64,000 bases of DNA from Henricia sp. BOLD:AAB3569 (Eukaryota; Echinodermata; Asteroidea; Spinulosida; Echinasteridae): positions 434,001 to 498,000 of the forward strand of contig JBBELK010000481.1 of NCBI GenBank assembly GCA_037783545.1, read 5' to 3'. The notes under the pieces are model-generated. The model saw nothing but the letters and a program-made list of their open reading frames with translations. It was not told the DNA's origin and ran no database searches. Position 1 is the first letter of the stretch; each line of letters starts with the position of its first letter. The translations under genes and the position numbers were made by a program. Below are positions 31,875 through 46,800 of the stretch, one piece after another.

Positions 31875-34800
31875 GTACGTACGGTAGCCTAGCCTAGAGA
31901 CTAGCCTACTTCCAAATACTGGGGCATGAAGGAGAGGCCTGTTTTTAACTGATGCTATTGCTAGGCCTATGCTTTTTTGACTGGGGCCGGCCTCTATCGA
32001 CTACTTTTTTTTAGAAGGCTAAAAGTGTTTTTCTGACGTTTACATTGGGACGTTATCATTTTTTATATAACACTTATGCACCTATCAATTGTATGACGCA
32101 CCTTCGGACCCCCGGGAAAGGTGCGTCAATGTCCACAGGAGCGTCATCCTTTTGGGTAACATGACGCACCCTCGGTCACTTTTTGTGACGGACCATTCTT
32201 GTGAAATGACGCTTCAAACTACCAAATTTTGACGCACCATCTTTGGAAAACGACGCACCTTGACGGACATATATGACTGACATACATGTATAAAAAGTAT
32301 AAATGTACACGGCGAAAATGAATATCGAAGGCGAACGCCCGGCAAAGGCGCCACTGGCGATGGTGATTCCCGTTTAAAAATCCAACTGGAGCCTAGCCGT
32401 CCGGACGACGGGCGTATGTAGTGTACGCATACGATCGATCACGAACGCATGCAGCCGGCGCGAAAACATCTCTGGCATGCACGTTGGCCAACAACAGGTA
32501 CCCAGCTTTCCATAGACGCGTGCACAAAAGTACTGAAACCAGTCAACAACCGGTACCCGGCTTTCCATAGACGAGTATACACAAAACTAGTGTAAACCAG
32601 CGCGCTTGGCGACCATCTTGCTTTCAGAAGATACCATTAAGCAGTAAGGGGTAGTTACATTGATTGCGCAGGAGTTTATTTTTTAGTACCCCAATAAAAT
32701 GAGTATGAACGCAAATAAACCGCGAATAAATGGGACACTAACATTTATTCGAATTTATTTCCCGCCAGTACATTGTATATGAAACAAAACAATAAAGACA
32801 TTAAACAGATGTACCTCGGAAACAGTACGGTCACCCCTCCTTCCAAAATGGTATTACTCCACACAGCAGTATTTTTTACGTGTTTCGTTTTTACTCCTGT
32901 TTTTCATCAATTTTTAGAAAGTACATGCACATGCAATGGGGAACTAAAATGATGTTTCAAATCTGTTAAATTCCATTTCACTCTGTGGTGTACATTAGGG
33001 GGCTTCAATATTTTTAACGGGACTTTTTGAACGCCGTGCCGTCGTGGTTTCGTTTGATCGGGCGCTGTGGAAAACCGATGGACACGTCGACACTGTACTG
33101 ACGCACCATTGACGTACCTTGACGCACTAGTCATGGTAATCGTGACGGACCAATGTGTACTTTGACGCAATACCTTCGTCAAACTGTGACTGGACATTCC
33201 GGGACATGACGCACCTTTCCCGGGGGTCCGAGTGTGCGTCATACAATTGATAGGTGCATTAGTTTAAGCCCCTTTACCATGCTTACCAATTTAACCCCAT
33301 TCGCTATCTTGAATTTTCCTGCACGACCAAGATGGCCGCCGTACTCCAAACTCAAATTTTACCTTAGGCCAAACAAAATTAATGGTGCGTTTACGGTAAC
33401 GACCTAAAAAAAATCCAGGTAGGTAGGCCTAGGCCTAGGTAGTAGGTAGGAAAATAATTTTATTTTGTCTTTTTTTTTTACACTTCAGTTCATGCATTTG
33501 CGTGTTGTTTTGCAATCTTTGAAACTCACAATTAACAATATTAAACATGTTCATGTACAAGTGTAGAAAATTTTATGTTCTTTGGAAATTATTGCAAATA
33601 GTGCTCATTTAAAATTATCAAATTGAAAATTGGCAATAAAAAGTTTGAGGTCGGCAATTTGGCCTCAACAATTCCAGGTAGGTCGGGTTACCGTAAACAC
33701 ACTATTTATTTTGTTTGGACTAACCAAACTAATATTTTTAAATCGTTTCACTATGTCATTACAAGGAAAATCCTGGGAAAATTAACTACCATACACATTC
33801 GCCAGTTGAGACTCCATGCACTAATTAAGTCTATAAAGTGTTTTCAAAGAAAAACTTGATACTAGGCCTAGGCCTATATGTGTATGTATTTTCTCATTGC
33901 TAAAATCATGTTTCCTACAGTGTTCCAATCAAATAAATATTTTTTTCGTATTAAAAGGTTTAAAACCCTTTAAAATGAGGAGTCTCATTACCAGAGGGTT
34001 CTTAGAACTAAAGTTTTTGTGGTTTTTCTTCAGTAAAATTTGACTCGTTTTGATGTATAAAATGATATACAAACATTGTGGCCATATTAAAAATCTTCAA
34101 CTTTTGAGGGCCTCTAAAACAACACTTGACATGTACGTACTCACACGGATGTAATTAAGTTAATTGGTTGATTTTTATATATGAATTATCCCTTTATTGA
34201 TGGGTTGTTCGACATGAAACATTTCTTGATACTGTTTTTTGTCTCCCAAAGAAATATAGTAGGTTTAAAAACTGGTCACAATTTGCTTGCACAAATTTGT
34301 ATGTATACATGGTGTTTTAAAAAAAAGGAAACCGAGATTAATTTGTTAATTTCGTGGAGATGGCTGAATATTTTGGAAATTGGCAACCACCATCTATTAG
34401 CTAATGATGTCCTCTTTCTTATGACACCACGAAATCCAATTTACGGTCACACATGACTGAGCACGGAGCAGTGTAATCAACCATGTCAGAACTGGTTTTG
34501 CACCAAAAAGATGTTTTCATAATGAACCATGTCTGCCCAGTGCAGGGCTTTTGTTGGGCCTCCAAATTATGCAATCCTCAGCCTGTTATTTCATTGCACA
34601 CTCCTTAAAAGTTGGAAAGGTTGTTCATTTTCTCAGACCAGCAAAATGCAGCTTACAGTTACAACTGAGCAGCGTGTGTTTGTGGTAACAGAGTGGTTGA
34701 GGACTGGAATCCTCCAGCAAGTAGCAGATTTTTTTTTCCAGCAAGCAGCAGCGTTTTCCTGACCGTGCCATTGTTGGAGTTAGGCTGCGGTGAATCTGGT

Positions 34801-37800
34801 GCAAGACCAGTTCTGACATGGTTGATTACACTGCTCCATGCTCAGTCATGTGTGACCGTAAATTGGATTTCTTGGTGTCATAAGAAAGAGGACATCATTA
34901 GCTAATAGATGGCGGTTGCCAATTTGCCAAATATTTAGCCATCTCCACGAAATTAACAAATTAATCTCGGTTTCCTTTTTTTAAAAACACCCTGTATATA
35001 TCACAGAGTGCTTCCTCAGTATTGTAGCTTCTGAATCTAACTACTAAAGTCCCATCTACACGAGCTAAAATTTGTTGGCCAATAAGGACCAACATTAAGT
35101 TGGAACTTGTTGGGCGGTGGGGCCTACATGGATGTGCTTGACCGCGGGAACCAACATGTTCCAGCATATCTCGACTGCAGTTTGCTGCCTACACTGTACA
35201 TGTAGATATCAGGGTTCTCCACAGGATGTTTTGCTAGGGCGTGCCGCCCTACCTAATTTTTGTGCCGCCCGAGCAAAATCTTGACCGCCCGAGCAAAATC
35301 ACGACCGCCCTAGCAAAAATAAATTGTAAGCCCCTTTTCCCAGCTTTAAAACATCGTTTTTGGCAAGATTTGTGTTCTTACTTGAATGTCTATTTCATGT
35401 ACAAGATTAAAATATTAAAATTTCCATTTTGTAAAGCACGTACCATGTGTTTTGTGTCTTCATTTTATGGTGTTTTTGTCACCACATCGTCCGTATTTTG
35501 CATGGAGTGCTGCACGCACGACCAGCGGGATTGCGTGATCAGTGCTATCCTGTACCTATAGAGGGCGCACTTGCCATTGTCCACAGTCTAGCAGGGGAGG
35601 GGGGCGGGGCTTCGCCGGGGGAGGGGGGCGGGGGTGTGCCGCCCTAGCAAATGAAAAACCCGTGGAGAACACTGGATATAACATGACAGGCATTCTAATC
35701 TGCTATTGGCCCGTTTCTCCAACAAGCTCTAACAAAGTCGGGCGATAGAAACATGTTCTAACATGGACCAACTTGTTGGATGATGTTGGGCATTGTCTGG
35801 AGTGATGTCCACACCATCCAACTTTTGGTTGGCCGACATCGTCAGACACGTGTTGGCCAACAAATGTTGGCTCGTGTAGACAGGCCTTAACATTCATGTC
35901 ATACATGTATTAGGGAGAATTAGTGGTGAAGGTGTACGGTATTTACATGTACATGTACATGGGGGTGCGAATCCACATACAATCGCGGACGTCCCTTTGT
36001 TCCTCTTTTGTTTGGACATAGTCTATTTTTCCTTACTCTCGTTGGTTTTGTACAGGAGCGAATCGCGGACGTTCGCTTGCCAATCGCGGACGATATTGTT
36101 CTCTTTGTTAGACCTCCCTAAAACGTCCACGATTGTTTGGGAGAACAAGCGCATGTACAGTGTATACCAAATCATGGGTGTCCGGCGTGCATGGTAATGT
36201 ACCAAAGTTTTCAGCTAGTCTGATGTTTTTGTACAAATGGTCAGAGTCCATGGTCAACTACTCGGTTCTTTCCACAAATCTTTCCAAAAATCGAACCATT
36301 TTTAAAATTTACTTTATTCACTCATTCTATCTACTGTAACTGTGTCAGGCAAAAAGAAGTCGTTTCATCCCGCCTACGACCTCAGCATCCTGGGTCGTGA
36401 CCCCTGGGTCAATGACGACTATGATGACAACGATTTGGCCGACGTGCTGGACAAAACCATGGCGGCAACCGGACGTCAAACCTCGGTCAGTGACGGCAGC
36501 GTCAACAGTGATGATCATGATGACGACACGCTGTTTGGTACCATACGTGGCAATATCGTTGGGATACGATACTACACAGGAGAGGTACGTGTACATACAC
36601 ACAATGGATCGTATGAGAGATGATGTCAACAATGTAAACAAAACCACTTTGCGCATGGGTTCATGGGATTGTTTAGAGTACTCTTATGACATGGCCTACA
36701 TGTATGGGGTATAGCGTTGGTCCGTAATTTTTGACGTCGTAGGCGCTTCACTACTGTGAAATTTTGTTGCCAAAAATATTCCAGAGACTCTTCAGAGGTG
36801 GCTCTAGTAGCGGCATCCTCTTGCAACAGTGCCCCTTTAACGCACTCCCTAACTCCTGCGTACAGTGGCCCTGTTGAAAAAGGCCCCATTTGGCGGTGGA
36901 ACTAGCGACAGAAATCTTGTCGCCTCTGCTGGACCAATCAGGACGCTTACAGTGCATTGCAGCACGATTGCAGGCATTCAAATGTAACGCGCGCAGATTG
37001 TAAACACCGTGCATGCATGTGATACATGTACTCGGTAATGCTGGCCGTTGTACGCGTCGGCGATTGGCTGCTATTTAAAGCATACTGGGGAATCCGTTCC
37101 ATTACATTCGTCAGCATGCATCCCTGTTATTAATGTGAAAAACTGCAGAGTAAATAAGGTTCGTCGTTTATAATTTAGTAGAAATGGGACAGTCATAAGG
37201 AACGGAACGGAACCCAATTTCTGAAAAGTATAGAAATTGTTTATTTTCGGCATAACATGACCGAATTGATTAAATTACATCAAAATGACTCGGGCGTGAG
37301 TTGGCTCAAGACAACAGCCGGCTCGCTCCACAGATTTGCGTGTATTTCCTCAGGGTATTGTTACGTCGCTTTGCAGAGTGGAAATTCCCTGATATCTCAG
37401 GATGTAGTAGTGGAGGCTTACTGCATCCTAATCCATTAAAGAGCGCAATAAAAACTACAGTGAATTTGACGCAATCGGCGCGAACACAATGAACGGCGTT
37501 TCGGCGAGTATTCCATTTAATCCCATCATGCTTCGCACGGAGAGGTACATGTATTGTTATGTCAATGTTTCGCTTGGAGGCAATTTGGCTAGTAAATACC
37601 GTAGGCAGATTCACCAACATTTCAAGTAGGGATGGGACGTTTAACTGGTTAACCGTTTAACCGAAATAAATTGAAAAACCGGTTTTGCAGGACATTTAAA
37701 CGAAACCCAATTTTAAAGAATTTACAATAGTTTTCAGAGGGTTATTTGTAATGACTTCATAAAACTGAAATAAATTCATATGGGGTCGTAGTAAAATTTT

Positions 37801-40800
37801 GATACATGTAAGGGTTCAATGATTATTTTGGGGGCCTATGGGTATTGTGTACATTGCTCATGTGTATCTATAAACACCAGCAACAATCTTTAGTGTTGGA
37901 TGAACGGTTAACCGACACTTGCATTGCAAACCGGTTTCTGAATTAACCGTAAATTCCCATACCTAATTTCAAGGTGTTTTGGTCACATCATTATTATTTC
38001 ATGTTTAAGAGCTTAAAAACCATTTAAAATGAATTGTCTCTCTTTGCCAAAGGGTTCTTGGAACTAAAGTTATTGTGGATTTTCTTTAGTCAAATTTGAC
38101 CTATTTAACTCGTAACTCATTTACGTTTGAAGAAAACAATGTGTACATGTACAGTATGCTTTCAGTGCTTAGCAGTGCAGTGATCACACCAACCCTTTGG
38201 CTTCCACATCCAAATTGGAGATTGCAAATTTCCTGTTTTCTTCCCATGGATAGCAGAGCTCGAATTTCATGAAAAAAATCTGCTAGACCACATGATTAGT
38301 AGCTTAAATCATTTACTGGACCGACGCTATTTTTACAAGACCAAAGCCACAAGGAACGTGGATATACTGTTTGTTAGTTTTAAAATGCACTGGAACACTG
38401 GTCTAGTATGGTAGAGAAAGCATTAAACCGAGGCTTAAATTACTGGCCTCGGTCCAGTGGGTATTTCGAGCCCTGGATAGTATTTTTGGAGAGGTATTTT
38501 ATACGATTGTTAGGTTGGAACGAAATCCATTTTATGGAAAAATCTGAACCAGCTCTTTTAAAATGATTGACATTTTGTCTTGTTAGGTTAACAACAATGA
38601 AATGGTCGCCATGGTTAGGGAGCCTGCCAATAAGTACGACTGCAACGCCATAAAGGTGGTCAATATTTGGGGTCAACAAGTTGGCCACGTTAAACGGGAA
38701 ATGGCCGCAGTGCTCTCTCCAATGTTGGACAGCAAACTCATCCGCATTGAAGGGTACGTAGCTGATTCGTTAAAGTTCTCTTTAAAAAGGTATGGCATGA
38801 ATTCCGTGCGGGATACATTTTCATTTTGGCAGACGAAATTGGTCGGTTTTCGGGAATTTTATTGGTTTGCAAACTACTGTAGCGAACATACCTGAGGCAA
38901 TGTGTGGAATAGGGGGAGGTTGTAAATCCAGGACGAGGGCCAAGTGATTTTTATTTTGAGCTTAAGTCATCAATAGGTCGGCCGGTTTAGATGAGATGCC
39001 GTGTGGAAAGTCTATGGGATATTGCAGAAAATGCTTAAAGAGACATCTTTGTTGGGCTATTTTGGGCTCGAAATAGACCCATACATGATTCTGAAAGCCT
39101 TTACGAAATAGACTGAAGAGAACCTGAAAGGAAACCACCAAATTTGGCCGTTTTTGAGCATTTTCCAAAAAATCAAGGTCACGTGATTTAACCGAATCAG
39201 ATTTCTGGTTCAGGTAAATCACGTGTCCTTGCGATGGAGTTAGTGTTATTTCCAGCCGCATGGCCATGTGATAGTTTATTCCTGGAGTTTATTACTGCAG
39301 TACAGCATCAAATGGAATGGTGCGTTAACGAATACTTTTAATAAACAATTAGAAAGGGTTCAAAAACGTGCGTTACGCATAATTTTGGGTAATTTTTATT
39401 TTAATTATGATGAAACGTTACAGGAGTTGTCCCTAACAACTTTAGAAGATCGAAGGATAACGTTGTGCCATACTTTTGTGACCAAGGCATTGAAATTTTT
39501 ACCTCAATTTAAACAGTTGATTCCACACAGTTGATTTCACAAAATCATAGCCATCGTTTGCGGAATCCACGCAAACTTTCAGAGCCTAAATATTAAACCA
39601 ATACGGTTCCGTATCTTGTGCGGCTGTTTAATACTGCACAGGAACAGGAACGTGACCCTGATTGCAATTTACCTGATACATCATAAGCACACTGACGTCA
39701 CTAGTTGTTTGAGTGTGCGCTTTCCTACATAGACTTTAGTGCCAATACACTCCTTAAGCTTTCGTGGGGAGCGCATGCGCGAACTTCTTTTGGCGTTGCT
39801 GTGCTTTTGATTAAGCCTGTACTTTAGGCTCCTCCTTTTTTTCTTTAATGTAATTGGTCTATTTTGTTTAAGCAACTGTTACATTAATGTGGTGTTTGTT
39901 TTTGTGATAGGCCCTATATGTATTTATTTTTGTAAAACACGTGCAATTCAACCAATACGGTTGCCAGTAGTGTTTTTATAATAAACCATAAATGATTGAA
40001 TGAATGAATCAAATTCCGCTCCGAGAGTGAAATATTTAGACATTTTCTAGGTTTTAATGCGAAATTTATAATTTTGACCCTTACAATGCATTGGTTGATA
40101 TACAGTATTTCTAAAATTACGGCTGTGTGACTTTGTGTATAATGTTTATTTTTTCGAAGTGTTGTGCCTTTTGGCAAAAACAACATGTACAGTATTCCTG
40201 CAGACATATTCGTCTGGGGCCAGGCAGATCAGAAACCGAGGGTTGTTGACCGCATGGAGTTTCGTGGTGTGAGGTTCGAACCCCCTCGTGGTCGGTCCGA
40301 AACGTGGAAAAGTGGCGGTGGTGTACCTCAGTCGGGACCAGCAAAGATGTACAAGCCACGAACCTCAGCAGCTACGGTTGAATTGACTAAAGCAGAGGTT
40401 AGTTTTAACAGTTAGTTAAATTTGATGGTTTATTTAGCTGTTTTTTTTCTTATTTAGGGGTGTGGGGGGTTTGGGGGGATAATTATCATAAATTGGACTT
40501 GTTAAACTACTTGATGACGGAGGACGTGGAAACACGTTCTGGTAATATATACAGTAGTCACAGGGGCGGTTAACGAATTAAAACGTCAGCTTTGCCACTG
40601 TCTTCCACCGTTGACGTGTAAACATGTCCATTGTCCGCCATTCATTTCTACACACTGTGTTTTGAACTTGATGGCTGTGGTTGCCCAGTCAGTGTAGCAG
40701 ATGTCGCTCCATAGCTGCCGTCTCAGAGTGTTGCAAAGTATGATCTTTTAGTGAGAAGATTCATACAATGAATGCCGAAGTGACTCTCAAGAGTCGGTAT

Positions 40801-43800
40801 TTGTGGTGCTTGACCTCACCTGGTCTTAACTTTTGGCCAATAACATTTGCCTCCTTAAAATATTGGTATTTTTTGCCAAAATAATCCTGTCGTCAACTGG
40901 TTAAGTCAAATTTTTAGTCATCTTGGACGAAATTGCTTGGAATGTTTGATTTCTTCTACACTTACAGGAGTGTGTCCAGATCATGTTTTGACCTCTCCCC
41001 GCTCCCCCCATTTTTCCCATGGGTGTTTTGATTTTGATACCATATCATTTGTCATATTTTCTCATTACCATTCTGAAATTTCGGGCTCTCAATCCGTATA
41101 TTTTCAAGGATATCGTCCAAAAGAAAACCCCAACTAATTTATCCGTTTCCATAAAACAGTGATTGCACCAACATTTTTGCTTCTACATCCAAGATTGATC
41201 TTGCAAATTTCCCCGTTTTCTACCCATGGATAGTATTTTTTGGGAGGCCTTTTATACATGTATTGTTACATGTACATGTAGGTTAGAACGAAAACCATTT
41301 TCTGGAAAAATCTGGACACGTTCCTTTAAATGAAGGGACAATACTTGTTTGAAGTTATCGACGAAATTAATCACAAATATTACCGATGTATTGCCCGGTG
41401 CATAAACCTTCATGAGAATCAGAGAATCTTGTTTTCAATGTTGGCAACCGATTAATTTTGATGATAAACTCTGCAACTAATGCAACAACATGTATGTGCT
41501 GTGCCATATTTGAATTTTTGAAAGGGATGATGACGTCAATCATGCAATGTTTGCATTGATGACATCAAGATTGATGCCTTGTGAAGTATGTAAAAATATG
41601 TCCGAGCGCCGAACTGCAAAAGATGGCGACTTACCGGGTACATGAAGCGTACAGAGTTAGGTAACCCTTGGCAAGTGTTGTCCCTTCCTTTAAGCCAGAC
41701 TGCCTGAGTTAGATCGTCGCTTACCTCGGACAAATCAACAGAATATTTAATCAGTTGATTGCTTGATAGTAAATATTTGTTCATTCCAGTCTACATGTAT
41801 TTCCATATGGATTTTCGTAAATTGTCCTGTTCAAAACCATTCTTATGGGGCCTCCTTGATGCATTTGTAGCTCGGATTTCCCCAATTAAGCGTCCATGCC
41901 CCTCTCTTTTGTGTGCAAAACTATAGCCTTCCTCTTTTTTAAGTGGCTGGTTTTATATTTTCCTGTAGGTTCACAGTGAGCTGGACAAGCTATTTGATGA
42001 TCTTAAGCAAGTCGAAAAGACAACCATTAAAGAGCCGGCGGAGGTAAGTTTGTGTGTAAAACTTAAGTTGACACATTTTAAAACATGATGATGCATTAAT
42101 CGAAGGCTTACGATGAAAACATAGCACTTCGTCTTTAAATTTATTAGTTATTGAGTAAATGATGAAAAACTGTCGTGCTGTTGGACTCCCCAAAGCCTGT
42201 CGTCCATAACAGATTGAAATCGGCAAATATTGATTAATTTCCGGTGACATCACCCCTTCCATCCACCATTTTGGTTGTTATTTTTCATGACCCACGTGGC
42301 TCGAGTGATAACCGGCCAAAAAAGCAATAAAAGCGCATTGGTTGCACTTACCTCTGTTACTTAACCTTGCTTTATGTTGTTGCGCCATGGCTGTTGTATC
42401 GATAAAGAAAACAATTTATTTTTTTCAGGCTAAAAATTGTGATCAAGCAAAAGCACTTTCGTTTGTACAAGCTGCAGTGCATGCTCAATAATAGGGAGGT
42501 TAAGATGGGGAGGTTATGTTGTTGCGCCATGGCTGTTGTATCGATAAAGATAAAAATGTATTTCTTCAGGCTAGAAATTGTGATCAAGCAAAAGCACTTT
42601 CGTTTTTACAAGCTGCAGTTAATGCTCAATAATAGGGAGGTTAAGATGCACGTAAAACGCGAACGCGAAATTCTTTGAACACTTGCCATTATTCTGAGGA
42701 GATCTTAGAACAGATGAAAACAAAAGCATACATCTTTGACTTTCGTGGGGAGATAAAACTTTTGATATGTCCAAGATTCACGAACGTGAACACAAAATTC
42801 TTTCAGCACCGGTCACCTCATGAGGTGGTCTTGGAACTCTGGCTCGAATCTTGGACATATTAAAAGTTTTATCTCGCCACGAAAGTCAAAGATGTATGTT
42901 TTTGTTTTCATCTGTTCGAAGATCTCCTCAGAATAATGGCAAGTGTTCAAAGCATTTCACGTTCGCGGCATCTTCAAATGAAAGTATGCTGGTGAGTATA
43001 TTTTACGCGTGCCTATGTGCGTCTAGTGGCGCGCGCGTGTACGCATGTGACTGTTGACCACCAAACATTCCCGGATGTTCTACGTCACGGAAAGCAATCG
43101 ATTGGGCGCCTTGTCGATGACGTAGGTGCAGGGACACAAATTACGTCACCTGGCTTAGTGCGCTTAAGCTTAACGGAGTTTTCAGTTCAATCTCGCACTG
43201 TTCTTTTTTTTCCAGCAAAATCAAACTTTACTCACCAAGATTTTTCTTTAAGGAATTTTTGGTTTCAGAATTGATTAAAATAAAAATGTTTTGTCTGTCA
43301 ACTTTCCGCTCGACCAGGCGATTGCCAGTGAGATGTACCCCCACCAGAAGCAAGCTCTAAACTGGATGTGCGCTCGGGAGAATTCGGACGACCTTCCGCC
43401 TTTCTGGAAACAGCACGGAACCGCCCACTACTTGAACACTGTCACCAACTTCATAAATCCGACAAGACCTCCCACCGTGCGGGGTGGGATTTTGGCCGAT
43501 GACATGGGCCTGGGGAAAACGCTGGAAATGATCGCCCTAATCCTGACTAATTTTCACGACGGGGAGCCTCTCGCTGTTCCAAATCCACAGAGCACCCAGG
43601 TAAAGCCCTTTCCATAGTGGACTTTTTGGCTGCGTTCGGGCGTGTGCTTGTGTTAACACAAGTAGTACTCTTGCACACGCGAACGGCAAGATTAACGATA
43701 CAGTATTTGTCAAGTTATTGCAAGAGACGGCCATTTTGACTGATAGCCATTTGCGCATGTGTATTGCAAACTTGCCGTTTGCGTAAGGTGACCCAAGTGG

Positions 43801-46800
43801 AGTGTGCACGCAGTATGCCCGAACGCAGCCCATAGTTGTAAAACTTGCCGAGTCAGTGGGTACTTTAAATGGGTGAAGTCTGATAAAATATTTTCAACTG
43901 AAACCATAAATGAAGTCATAAATGCAAGTAAAACGACTCATTAGAGTGGTTTTGCAATCCGACAGATACGCATACGTTAAGCTATCCGTAACCGTTAGTG
44001 GCATTTCTGTGGTTTTGCAACTCCAAAACTACAGCATGTTACCTAAAATGAGTTTATTTCCAACAGCTGCAAAAACTACCCCACAATACTTTCAATCCAA
44101 AGCTTTGAAACGCACAATAAAAACAAAACAAAAAATAAATCATGGACATTCATAATTCACACTTTTTCTACTAGTCTATGTAAACGCTATCAAAAAATGA
44201 GGGAAAACACTCGCAATCCGACTTTTTACTACGCGTTTAGTGCTTAAGTATAGCGAGCTCGATATCCGTGCCGTGCAAACGCATAGCGAGTACAATCGCG
44301 TATGATGTCACAAGACCACAGAAACCTGTGACGTATCCGTCGTGCTATCCATATCCGTGTGCTTGCGAAACCTCTCTAACGTCAATTAAAATTAGGATTT
44401 ATTTTAAAATTTGTTCCCACCAGAATGCCGAATGCATCAATTCAGACTCCGACTCGGATAGCTGTATTGCAGATGCCACACTAGCCAATGAGAATAAACC
44501 CCTGGACACTACTCCAAACATTCAAAACTCAAATTCCCTGCCGATGGCAAAACTTGAAAAGTCTGAAGAGGTTGTTGAAATTGTGACAGATTCGGTTATC
44601 GTCGAGAAAACTGAAGTGCCACAGGCGATGTCAGAAGAAGTCATCAATGTTGAAAGCCTGCCAGATAACGAAGTCATGTAAGTATGGTTGCAGCTTTCAA
44701 TATTTTTATGATATCGAAACTTCGATTGCCTTAAAACGCGTATTTCAAGCAACCCCAAAACGGATTGTATTAACATGCAACCTTTGGAAAGCTAGTCCAG
44801 AACAGGATGTTTCTCATTTACTTCAAAATGTATTTTTCTGGGTGTAATTTCTCAACAGAGGTATGCTTTAAAGTTTGAGAGACAAAATTTTTGTCCCGAA
44901 ACTCAAATCGCGACATGGGGTTTATTTAATATACAATGCTCGCTACCGATGGCACAAATTACTGCATGCAGACCACTCTGGCACTAGACCAACTCCATTA
45001 GTGCTTAAAGGACGTATGAAATAGGATTTTTATTACATAAAATAATAGTAGAGGATGTTTTTTGCACATTTCAGTCAATTTCAGAGAATTTACTAGATGC
45101 GTTTGGTGTAATTGCAAGTTTTCTATTTGTATGCTAATGAGAATTTCCATATTCATGACCAAAGCGGTGATGTCATCTCAGGACAACAGAATAATCATCC
45201 ATAGACTTGTGTACAAAAGTTGGTGTCATTTTCGGTGGCTTCTTGGTATCACGATTCACTGAGTTTGTTTAGTATGTCATTTGCAACAATCCCAACAAGT
45301 TTGTTTGAGTAAAAAATGGATCAGTTGGCTACTGTTTCAGTTTGAAATGTAATGCTCTTTCTTTGTTTTTCAACTGTGGGTTCCCTTCATGACCAGTGAT
45401 AAACAGCGCCCTCGACTGTCAAGAAAATTTTTAAGTAGAGAAAAGTTCACTTTTTTTCTGAAGTAATAACAAATTTGAGTTTGCCCTTTTGTCTACATCA
45501 GTTTGATCTTTTGATTTGTGTATAAAACCAACTGCCTGATAATTTTCCTTTCACTAAGCCTTTAAGATGTTCTTTGTAACGACTTTTCACTGCAAGTACA
45601 TGTACTACCTGTGTGTTTGTGCTTAGTATTTTGGATGATGAGTCGGAGGCAAAAGTTCCAGAACTACTTGTTGAAACATCTACCATTGGTAGACCTAAAA
45701 GGTATGTTTTCAAAACACAGGGTTGAGTCGGAACGTCAGTGATTGAAAATCAGATATTCTGCATTGAGAATACTACGATTCTTTTTAGTCAAATTCATGA
45801 GAAAGGAGAAAAATCTGTTTAATACAACATGGGTCCTTTCAACAAACTTAAACAATTTAAGCACTGTTTCGATACTTGTGACTGGGCTTTGTGTGGATTT
45901 GTGAAGTTTACTCTTACTCGACATGTGATATACTAAACTACATGGGGTGGGATGGACATGTGATGGACATGTGATAGGCATAGGATAGGCATGGGATAGA
46001 CATGGGATAGACATGTGATAGTCATGTGATAGACATGTGATAGACATGTGATAGACATGTGATAGACATGTGATAGACATGTGATAGACATGTGATAGAC
46101 ATGTGATAGACATGTGATAGACATGTGATAGACATGTGATAGACATGTGATAGACATGTGATAGACATGTGATAGACATGTGATAGACATGTTTTAGACA
46201 TGTTTTAGACATGTTTTAGACATGTTTTAGACATGTTTTAGACATGTTTTAGACATGTTTTAGACATGTTTTAGACATGTTTTAGACATGTTTTAGACAT
46301 GGCTATGTACATGGGATGAGATGGACATGAGATGGACATGAGATGGACATGAGATGGACATGAGATGGACATGAGATGGACATGAGATGGACATGTGATG
46401 GACATGTGATGGACATGTGATGGACATGTGATGGACATGTGATATAGTGAACTTCAACGCAATGTTGGTTTTTGCCGTCATTTTACAGAGCCACCAAGAA
46501 ACCTGTCCGCTATGTTTTCAGCGCTTCTGACGTGGATGAAGATTCTGATGACGAGATACCAAAAAAGAAATGTCCGTAAATTTCCTGCTTGCAGTCTTAC
46601 AAATGCTGTACAGTAAACTCAAAACTCAACTTACTTAAAAAATAGTCTTTATTGCATCAAAATCAGTCAAGTGAATCAAACATTATGTCATTTGTGACCT
46701 GCCATGGCATATTGAGGAATGTCCCTGAAATACATGTATTAAAAACACCTAATCGGCGCCTGAAGTTAAATATCTGTGAAAAATTTGTCCACAATTGATT

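Noticed and set aside
45736-46212. 158-codon minus-strand frame of MSITCLSHVYH repeats
   Set aside because: Product of the 11-bp minisatellite, lying antisense inside HLTF intron 8.
45950-46444. CRISPR-like array
   Set aside because: Units are head-to-tail 11-mers without spacers, in a eukaryotic intron.
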